In this document: positions 24,737 through 29,957 of the stretch, piece by piece | Layout: every line of letters begins with the position of its first letter | Position numbering within the stretch: position 1 is the stretch's first letter | Source of the DNA: CAYVSY01 sp964454255 | GTDB lineage: Bacteria; Bacillota_I; Bacilli_A; RF39; UBA660 | NCBI GenBank assembly: GCA_964454255.1 | Contig: CAYVSY010000005.1 | Coordinates: 1 to 29,957, forward strand | Direction of reading: 5' to 3' | Length of the DNA: 29,957 bases | Position numbers and translations under genes: made by a program | The notes under the pieces: generated by a model | Told to the model about the DNA's origin: nothing | What the model saw: the letters and a program-made list of their open reading frames with translations, nothing else | The model's database searches: none

Positions 24737-25738
24737 ATGATAAGAGTCGCAATTAATGGTTTTGGTAGAATAGGTCGATTGGTATTTAGAATAATGCGCG
24801 ATAATTCTAATTTTGAAATTGTCGCAATTAATGATTTAACAGATGCTAGACAATTAGCTCATTTGTTAAAATATGATACTAATCATAGAAATTACAAAAA
24901 CAACATTTCATATAATGAAAATGGAATTATTATTGATAATAAAGAAATTAAAACTTTTAGTATTTTAAATCCAAATGAATTACCATGGAAAAATTTAAAT
25001 ATTGATTTAGTTTTTGAATGCAGTGGAAAATTTGTAGATAAAGATTCAGCTTATGCTCATATTAATGCTGGTGCTAAAAAAGTAATTGTTTCCGCTCCAG
25101 TAAAAGGTAATTTAAAAACAATTGTTTATAATGTAAATGATGATATTTTGGATGGAACAGAAGAAATAATTTCATCAGCATCATGCACAACTAATTGTTT
25201 AGCTCCCGTTTTAAAAGTTATAAATGATAATATAGGTATTGTTAAAGGAAATATGACAACTATTCATGCTTATACTAATGATCAAGTTATATTGGATGTA
25301 TCCCATAAAAAGGATATAAATGAAAGAAGAGGAAGATCGGGTGCTATGAATATTATTCCATCTTCAACTGGAGCCGCTAAAGCAATTGGATTAGTTATTC
25401 CTGAATTAGATAAAAAAATATTAGGAAACGCTATTAGAGTCCCTGTAAGTGATGGTTCGTTAATTGATTTGGTTTTAGAACTAACTAGAAATACAACTGT
25501 CGACGAAATAAATAACATATTTAAAAATAATGTTAATGAAACTTTAAAATGGACAGATGACCCAATTGTTTCATCAGATATTATTGGTTCTTCTTGCGGA
25601 GCTTTAATTGATGGCTTATTAACTAATATAATTGAAGTGGATGGAAAACAATTAGTTAAAATTGTTGCATGGTATGATAATGAATATGGATATTCTTATC
25701 AAATGGTTAGAACAGCTTTAAAATTAATGATTAACTAG
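24737..25738 (+). CDS. gap: Glyceraldehyde-3-phosphate dehydrogenase (phosphorylating)
   Basis: The 333-residue enzyme oxidises glyceraldehyde 3-phosphate to 1,3-bisphosphoglycerate with NAD. The NAD-binding start is INGFGRIGR (6-14), and Asn32-Asp33 favours NAD over NADP. The catalytic Cys150 is in SASCTTNC, with His177 in TIHAYTND. The phosphate-site region is IIPSSTGAAKAIG, and the family end is WYDNEYGYSYQMV. It has full length with no missing residues. The usual RVPT motif reads RVPV, a mild change. The gene is monocistronic, with its own promoter and a hairpin terminator over its stop codon. No other glycolytic genes accompany it. Confidence 0.97.
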   Translation: MIRVAINGFGRIGRLVFRIMRDNSNFEIVAINDLTDARQLAHLLKYDTNHRNYKNNISYNENGIIIDNKEIKTFSILNPNELPWKNLNIDLVFECSGKFVDKDSAYAHINAGAKKVIVSAPVKGNLKTIVYNVNDDILDGTEEIISSASCTTNCLAPVLKVINDNIGIVKGNMTTIHAYTNDQVILDVSHKKDINERRGRSGAMNIIPSSTGAAKAIGLVIPELDKKILGNAIRVPVSDGSLIDLVLELTRNTTVDEINNIFKNNVNETLKWTDDPIVSSDIIGSSCGALIDGLLTNIIEVDGKQLVKIVAWYDNEYGYSYQMVRTALKLMIN

Positions 25739-25754
25739 AAATAGTTAATTTTTT
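25730..25754 (+). terminator. Terminator of gap
   Basis: ATTAACTA (25730-25737), loop GAAA, TAGTTAAT (25742-25749), then TTTTT. The stop codon TAG lies in the stem. The next promoter begins two bases after it. Confidence 0.88.
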
Positions 25755-25755
25755 C

Positions 25756-25784
25756 TTGCATTTATTATCTTATGAGAATATAAT
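25756..25784 (+). promoter_or_regulatory. SigA-type promoter of the ecfA1-ecfA2-ecfT-truA operon
   Basis: TTGCAT (25756-25761), 17 bases, TATAAT (25779-25784). GGATGTGAT precedes the GTG start at 25811. It is one of the best promoters in the window, which implies that the ECF genes are transcribed. Confidence 0.72.
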
Positions 25785-25810
25785 ATTAGTCAACAAATGG
25801 ATGTGATATT

Positions 25811-26611
25811 GTGATTAAAATTGAAAATATGTCTTTTTCATATGATAATAAATTAGTATTTAAAAATTTTAATTTAGTTGTTGAAAACAATGAATTATTA
25901 TGTATTGCTGGATTAAATGGTAGTGGTAAAACAACGCTTACTAAAATATTGGGTGGGAATTTAAAATACGATGGTTATATTTCTATTGATAATAAATTTT
26001 TAAATGAAAAAAACTTAAAAAATACACGAAGAAGTATAGGAATTATATTGGATAATATTGATGATTTATTAATTGGTGAAACAGTTAGTGATGATTTAGC
26101 CTTTTCGTTAGAAAATTTAGAATATTCTAATTCATATATAAAAAATGAAATAAATAATATTTCTAAGTTATTTAATATAAATAATATTTTAAATAAAAAG
26201 ATTGAAAATTTAAATAAATATGAAAAAATTAAAACTGTTCTTTGTTCTAGTTTGATACATAGACCTAAAATTTTAATAATTGATAATATTTTTAATGGAA
26301 TATTAAATGCCGAAAGAGAAGAAATATTTGAATTATTAAAAAAATATAGAATGGATAATCAAATATCTATAATTATTATGACTAATGATTTAGAAAATAC
26401 TATGAAATCCGATCGTATTTTAATTTTAAATAACGGAGCTATTTATTTATTGGGAACACCAAAAGAAGTATATAAAAATGAAAAAAAACTTAGTAAATTA
26501 GGCTTTAAGATTCCGTTTTGTATAGAATTATCTAATTATTTAATATTATATGATGTTATTAATAAAGTTTATTTTGATATTGATAGGTTGGTGAATGCAA
26601 TATGGAAATAA
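25811..26611 (+). CDS. ecfA1: EcfA1-like ECF transporter ATPase with degenerate catalytic motifs
   Basis: Energy-coupling ATPase of an ECF vitamin transporter by gene order and overall alignment (266 residues, usual about 280). Walker A GLNGSGKTT (34-42) is intact and the GETVSDDLAF segment is recognisable. Elsewhere the expected Q-loop Gln is Asp81 (IILDNIDD). The LSGGQ signature reads LNKYEK (134-139). Walker B ILIID is followed by Asn159 instead of the catalytic Glu, and the DEPTAGLD region reads DNIFNGIL. The H-loop His is Asn192 (MTND). The frame is otherwise uninterrupted. It starts with GTG after GGATGTGAT and overlaps ecfA2 by 10 bases. It can probably bind ATP, but unaided hydrolysis looks impaired. 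The gene name is by position and similarity. Confidence 0.85.
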   Translation: MIKIENMSFSYDNKLVFKNFNLVVENNELLCIAGLNGSGKTTLTKILGGNLKYDGYISIDNKFLNEKNLKNTRRSIGIILDNIDDLLIGETVSDDLAFSLENLEYSNSYIKNEINNISKLFNINNILNKKIENLNKYEKIKTVLCSSLIHRPKILIIDNIFNGILNAEREEIFELLKKYRMDNQISIIIMTNDLENTMKSDRILILNNGAIYLLGTPKEVYKNEKKLSKLGFKIPFCIELSNYLILYDVINKVYFDIDRLVNAIWK

Positions 26612-27426
26612 AACTTAATAATTTATTTTATATTAAAGATGATAATATTATATTAGATAATATTTCTTATACATTTAAGAAAAATAAAATTACTTCAATT
26701 ATTAATTATAATGATAATGCAACTAATTTATTTAATTTAATGTGCGTATTAGATAAACCTAGTAGTGGTTCTTTAAAAATAGATAATTATATAATAAATA
26801 ATTCTTCTAAAATTAATAATTATCAAAAATTAAGATTTGAAATCGGATATGTTTTTAAAGATTATAATAATTTTTTTATTCAGGAAACGGTTTGTGATGA
26901 AATATCGTTCGGAATGAAACAATATGGATATAAATTAAAAAATATTGATAAACACATTGATGAAGCTTTAAAATTAGTAGGATTATCTTTAGAATATAAA
27001 AATAGATTTATAAATACTTTAAGTAGTGGTGAAAAAGTTCAAGTTGAATTAGCGGCAATTTTATCAGTTAATCCTAAAATAATATTAATTGATGATATTA
27101 TTAATTATTTAGATATTAAAAATAGAAATAATCTTATTAAGATATTAAAAAAATTAAAAAATAAATACAATAAAACAATTATTATTTCAACAACTGATAT
27201 TGAATTTGTTAATAAAATAAGTGATAATGTTATATTATTAAGTAATAAAATAATAAAAGAAGGAAATAGAAAAGATATATTTAGTGAAACATTGTTATTA
27301 GAAAAAAATAGTATTGATAAACCTAAGATAATAGAATTTATAAAAACAGCGGAAAGAAAAAAAATCAGATTAGAAATAACCAATGATGTTAAAGATTTAT
27401 TAAAGGATATATATAGAAATGTTTAA
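26602..27426 (+). CDS. ecfA2: EcfA2-like ECF ATPase lacking Walker A
   Basis: The second ATPase of the ECF core has 274 residues (usual about 285). The position of the Walker A loop (GxTGSGKST in the family) reads NYNDNATNLF (35-44), with no Gly-Lys-Ser/Thr, so nucleotide binding at its own site should be lost. The Q-loop reads VFKDYNN (Lys86 for Gln). The signature LSSGEKVQVELAAIL (140 onwards) is well kept. Walker B ILIID is followed by Asp165 instead of Glu, and the H-loop His reads Thr (ISTTD). The pattern is complementary to EcfA1: each has kept one half of the same composite ATP site. It overlaps ecfA1 by 10 and ecfT by 8 bases. A decayed but still expressed pair, or a changed mechanism, are both possible. 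Confidence 0.85.
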   Translation: MEIKLNNLFYIKDDNIILDNISYTFKKNKITSIINYNDNATNLFNLMCVLDKPSSGSLKIDNYIINNSSKINNYQKLRFEIGYVFKDYNNFFIQETVCDEISFGMKQYGYKLKNIDKHIDEALKLVGLSLEYKNRFINTLSSGEKVQVELAAILSVNPKIILIDDIINYLDIKNRNNLIKILKKLKNKYNKTIIISTTDIEFVNKISDNVILLSNKIIKEGNRKDIFSETLLLEKNSIDKPKIIEFIKTAERKKIRLEITNDVKDLLKDIYRNV

Positions 27427-28159
27427 TAAATATAAAATAAATAAATATTTTAATTTAGATTCTATTATTCATAAATTAAACCCTGTTTTTAAAATAATCA
27501 TCTTTTTAATTACTTTATTATCAGTTGTTTTTATTCATAATATTTTAAATATTTTAATAATGTTAGTATATTTTGGCTTAATAATTAATTTATCTAATAT
27601 AAATTATAAAGTTTATATAAAAAACATTTTAATATTTAGGTATTTTTATATTATTATAATAATATTATGTTTATTATTTGGAGGTTCTATATTAAGTTCT
27701 ATAATTATTTTATTTAAAATAATAGGTATAGTTTTATTGTTTATAATTTTAACATTAACTACTTCTTGGACAGAAATATTATATGGAATTGAAAGAATAT
27801 TTAGAAAGTTTAATAAAGTTTTTTCAATAAATATAGTTTCTTTGAAATTAACATTAATATTTAGATTTATTTCATTATATATTTTTGAAATTGAAAGAAT
27901 ATTGATATCTCAAATGTCTAGAGGATTAGATATTAATAGATCTAATATTAAGACAAAATTATATTTAATTAAAAATATTATTGTTAATGCTTATAAAAAT
28001 TTAAAGGTTAAAAATAATAATTTTATTGATGTTATTAATATAAGGTTATTTGATGTTAAGACGTCAAGAAGTAATTATAGATTAAATAATAAGACATTAT
28101 ATGATATAATATTGTTAAACTTAAGTATTCTAATATTTATAATAATAATTATTTTTTAG
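27419..28159 (+). CDS. ecfT: EcfT-like transmembrane protein of the ECF transporter
   Basis: The 246-residue membrane protein (usual about 265) begins with DSIIHKLNPVFKI, the EcfT start pattern (DSxxHxLDPRxK). Several helices follow at about 24-58, 70-115 and 226-246. LTTSWTEILYGIERIFRKFNK and LIFRFISLYIFEIERI are typical of the T component. Of the two Arg motifs that dock on the ATPases, the first is kept as QMSRGLD, and the second is altered to VINIRLFD, though Arg is still present. Its partner S component is not in the window, as is usual for group II ECF systems with a shared core. The T protein has changed less than the ATPases. truA starts 8 bases downstream with AGGAGG. Confidence 0.85.
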   Translation: MFNKYKINKYFNLDSIIHKLNPVFKIIIFLITLLSVVFIHNILNILIMLVYFGLIINLSNINYKVYIKNILIFRYFYIIIIILCLLFGGSILSSIIILFKIIGIVLLFIILTLTTSWTEILYGIERIFRKFNKVFSINIVSLKLTLIFRFISLYIFEIERILISQMSRGLDINRSNIKTKLYLIKNIIVNAYKNLKVKNNNFIDVINIRLFDVKTSRSNYRLNNKTLYDIILLNLSILIFIIIIIF

Positions 28160-28167
28160 GAGGAAGT

Positions 28168-28911
28168 ATGACAAGATATTTGATTAATTTTAGTTACGAT
28201 GGAAGTAATTTTTCGGGTTATCAAAAACAAACTAAAGAGAGAACTATTCAACATGAATTAGAAAAAGCATTGAAAGAATTAAATAATAAAAAAGAAATAG
28301 AAGTAAATTCATCAGGAAGAACTGATCAAGGAGTTCATGCATTAAATCAAAAAGCTCATTTTGATTTGGATAAAAAATATGATTGTGATAAATTGAAAAA
28401 AGCTATTAATTCATTAATACCAGAAGATATTCATATTAAAGAAGTTAATATCGTTTCTGATAATTTTCATGCTAGATATAATGCCATTGGTAAAGAATAT
28501 ATTTATATAATTAATATGGGAGAATATAATCCTTTAGAAAGAAAATATGTTTTTCAATATAATCGAAAATTAGATGTTGTAGAAATGGAAAGAGCATTAA
28601 AATATATTGAAGGAAAACATGATTTTAAATCTTTTACAAAAGTTAACGAAGAAATAACTGATTATGTTAGAACAATATCACAAACAAATATATCAAGGGA
28701 TAATAAAGATATGAATAAATTAACGTTGTCTTTTGTTGGAACAGGTTTTTTAAGATATATGGTTCGTAATATTGTAGGAACATTAATATTGATTGGTGAA
28801 GGTAAATTAAAGAGTGAAGAAATTATTAAAATATTAAATGATAAGGATAGAACTAAAGCTGGTCCGACAGCTAATCCAGAAGGATTATACTTAAAAAATG
28901 TCTTTTATTAG
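28168..28911 (+). CDS. truA: tRNA pseudouridine(38-40) synthase TruA
   Basis: The 247-residue enzyme makes pseudouridine at positions 38-40 of the tRNA anticodon arm. The catalytic Asp53 lies in SSGRTDQGVHA, and the start YLINFSYDGSNFSGYQ, the HARYNAIGKEYIY region, the HDFKSFTK segment and VGTGFLRYMVRNIVG are all as in TruA. The full length is present, with no irregularity. AGGAGG lies 5 bases before the ATG. It is the last gene of the ecf operon, the usual neighbour of ecfT and rplM in Bacillota. Selection for truA transcription could help keep the upstream operon promoter. Confidence 0.97.
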   Translation: MTRYLINFSYDGSNFSGYQKQTKERTIQHELEKALKELNNKKEIEVNSSGRTDQGVHALNQKAHFDLDKKYDCDKLKKAINSLIPEDIHIKEVNIVSDNFHARYNAIGKEYIYIINMGEYNPLERKYVFQYNRKLDVVEMERALKYIEGKHDFKSFTKVNEEITDYVRTISQTNISRDNKDMNKLTLSFVGTGFLRYMVRNIVGTLILIGEGKLKSEEIIKILNDKDRTKAGPTANPEGLYLKNVFY

Positions 28912-28962
28912 GATAAATCGCATATAATAATAGGTAAAATTGATGAAATTTTTGATTATTAG

Positions 28963-28991
28963 TTGACTTTTTTCATAATATTTAGTAAAAT
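28963..28991 (+). promoter_or_regulatory. Promoter of rplM-rpsI
   Basis: TTGACT (28963-28968), 17 bases, TAAAAT (28986-28991), giving a start near 28998 and a leader of about 84 bases that contains the hairpin described at 29013-29053. Confidence 0.75.
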
Positions 28992-29012
28992 CATTATCGG
29001 TACATTTTAAAT

Positions 29013-29053
29013 TGTTTGATATATATGTATTGGGAACACAGGTATATTAAACA
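29013..29053 (+). ncRNA. Candidate L13 leader (ribosomal protein autoregulation)
   Basis: TGTTTGATATA (29013-29023) pairs with TATATTAAACA (29043-29053) over 11 bases with one G-T pair, enclosing a loop with TGGGAACACAGG. The GC-rich loop stands out in the AT-rich leader and the hairpin lies between the promoter and the rplM ribosome site. A structured leader before rplM-rpsI is known in Bacillota (the L13 leader), where L13 is thought to bind its own mRNA. I assign it by position and hairpin form and have not scored it against the covariance model. Confidence 0.6.
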
Positions 29054-29081
29054 TAATTAAAATATAAGGAGAATTAAAAAA

Positions 29082-29519
29082 ATGACAACATTTATGCAAA
29101 GAAAAGAAGATGTTAAAAGAGAATGGTATGTTATTGATGCAAAAGATATTCCATTAGGTAAGGTTGCAGCTAAGGCAGCTTTTATGTTAAGAGGAAAGCA
29201 TAAAGTAACATATACACCACATGTTGATGGCGGAGATAACATAATAATTATTAATGCTAAACAAGTGGCATTAACAGGAAATAAATTAGAAGACAAAATG
29301 TATTATGATCATAGTAGATATGCTGGTGGTCTAAGAGAAAGAAACGCTAAAACAATGCGTGAACATTATTCAACAGAAATGATTGAAAGAGCAGTAAAGG
29401 GAATGCTTCCAAAAGGAAGATTGGGAAGAAGTATGTATACAAAATTATATGTATATGAAGGTGATACTCATCCTCATACAGCTCAACAACCAAAAATTAT
29501 TGAAGTAGGGAGGAAATAA
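29082..29519 (+). CDS. rplM: 50S ribosomal protein L13
   Basis: The 145-residue L13 protein is an early assembly protein of the large subunit. It has EWYVIDAKDIPLGKVAAKAA near the start, LRGKHKVTYTPHVDGGDNII, the HSRYAGGLRE motif and the RAVKGMLPKGRLGRSMYTKL signature. Full length. AAGGAG is 13 bases before the ATG. Only 3 bases separate it from rpsI, whose ribosome site GGAGG lies at its end, so the pair is one operon. Confidence 0.98.
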   Translation: MTTFMQRKEDVKREWYVIDAKDIPLGKVAAKAAFMLRGKHKVTYTPHVDGGDNIIIINAKQVALTGNKLEDKMYYDHSRYAGGLRERNAKTMREHYSTEMIERAVKGMLPKGRLGRSMYTKLYVYEGDTHPHTAQQPKIIEVGRK

Positions 29520-29522
29520 GTC

Positions 29523-29939
29523 ATGGCTATAAAGAAAACATGGATTGGAACTGGTAGAAGAAAAAGTTCTATAGCTAGAGTTGTTTTAAAACCAGGAAAA
29601 GGCAAAATAACTGTTAATGGTAGAGATGTAAATGAATATATGCCATATGATGTATTAGTTATGGATTTAAAACAACCCCTTGTTCTTACTAATAATTTAG
29701 AAAATTTCGATGTTGATGCAACTGTTTTAGGCGGTGGATTTTCTGGTCAAACAGGCGCTATTAGACATGGTATTACAAGAGCATTATTAGAATATGACAA
29801 AGCTAATGAAACTAATGAAGATTCTTATCGTAAAACTTTAAAAAGAGCTGGCTTTGTAACTAGAGATTCTAGAGCTAAAGAAAGAAAAAAACCTGGATTA
29901 AAGGCTGCGAGAAGAGCACCACAATTTAGTAAGAGATAA
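29523..29939 (+). CDS. rpsI: 30S ribosomal protein S9
   Basis: The 138-residue S9 protein sits in the head of the small subunit, with its C-terminal tail touching the P-site tRNA. It has GTGRRKSSIARVVL, the GKITVNGRDVNEYMP segment, GGGFSGQTGAIRHGITRALL and the basic end KKPGLKAARRAPQFSKR with the invariant final SKR. It is complete, and translationally linked to rplM. It carries a few extra residues (DKANETNED) in the loop before the last helix compared with the usual 130-residue form. The 18 bases after it hold no recognisable feature. Confidence 0.98.
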   Translation: MAIKKTWIGTGRRKSSIARVVLKPGKGKITVNGRDVNEYMPYDVLVMDLKQPLVLTNNLENFDVDATVLGGGFSGQTGAIRHGITRALLEYDKANETNEDSYRKTLKRAGFVTRDSRAKERKKPGLKAARRAPQFSKR

Positions 29940-29957
29940 AATTATAAAGAATATATT

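Noticed and set aside
25282..25518. Minus-strand open frame inside gap
   Set aside because: Antisense to a highly conserved enzyme gene, with no ribosome site or family match.
27105..27383. Minus-strand hydrophobic open frame of 92 codons
   Set aside because: Antisense to ecfA2. Its hydrophobicity only mirrors AAA/AAT-rich codons on the other strand.
29057..29296. Minus-strand open frame of 79 codons
   Set aside because: It lies antisense to the start of rplM, has no ribosome site and resembles no protein. It is a by-product of the coding strand.
1..29957. CRISPR arrays, prophage modules, rRNA genes, replication origin
   Set aside because: No regularly spaced direct repeats, phage structural genes, rRNA sequence or clustered DnaA boxes were seen in the window.

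Overview
The window is a stretch of a very AT-rich bacterial chromosome (draft assembly: runs of N at 2953-2962 and 15104-15203). The signs point to a low-GC Bacillota of the class Bacilli, close to the Erysipelotrichales/RF39-like lineages rather than a true Mollicute. These signs are Shine-Dalgarno sites of the GGAGG/GAGGTGA type, a CIRCE heat-shock operator, CotJ spore-coat genes, a Bce-type peptide-resistance module, and the ecfA1-ecfA2-ecfT-truA-rplM-rpsI order typical of Bacillota. About 50 Trp codons in the intact genes are all TGG, and three genes end in TGA, so the standard bacterial code is used. The genus cannot be fixed from this window.

Layout. 1-1240: tRNA-His (minus), then a cotJ operon in which CotJA and CotJB are fused into one protein, followed by the manganese-catalase-like CotJC. 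1261-3500: CIRCE-controlled clpB lacking the usual N-terminal domain, ending at a strong hairpin terminator. 3536-5486: a divergent pair that looks like a type II restriction-modification system. The putative nuclease reading frame (minus) carries one in-frame TGA, and the gamma-type adenine methyltransferase (plus) is intact. 5491-8188: a tightly overlapping operon of an SDR oxidoreductase, a PLP enzyme of the methionine gamma-lyase/YnbB family and an RluA-type pseudouridine synthase, facing a small unrecognised minus-strand gene. 8874-13139: Hsp20, a U32 peptidase of the RlhA type, and an ABC-F protein. 13293-13859 (minus): an unrecognised gene. 13914-18461: a complete Bce module (response regulator, sensor kinase, ABC ATPase, FtsX-like permease) with a candidate regulator box in front of the transporter genes. 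18548-19695: two membrane-associated proteins of uncertain role. 19727-22084: phosphoketolase. 22094-22950: a small membrane protein, a truncated transposase and a doubtful micro-ORF. 23000-24619 (minus): a MurJ/SpoVB-type flippase. 24688-25754: gapA. 25756-28159: an ECF transporter core (two ATPases and the T protein). 28168-29939: truA, then rplM-rpsI behind a promoter and a candidate L13 leader.

How the genes fit together. Phosphoketolase and GAPDH fit a fermentative sugar metabolism. ClpB and Hsp20 form part of the heat-shock response, with HrcA control of clpB read from the operator. The Bce module would sense and resist cell-wall-active peptides.

The most unusual item is the ECF core. 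All three reading frames are intact and sit behind a good promoter. EcfA1 keeps Walker A but has lost the signature, the catalytic Glu, the Q-loop Gln and the H-loop His. EcfA2 keeps the signature but has lost Walker A. At most one of the two composite ATP sites could still bind nucleotide, and even that one looks catalytically impaired.
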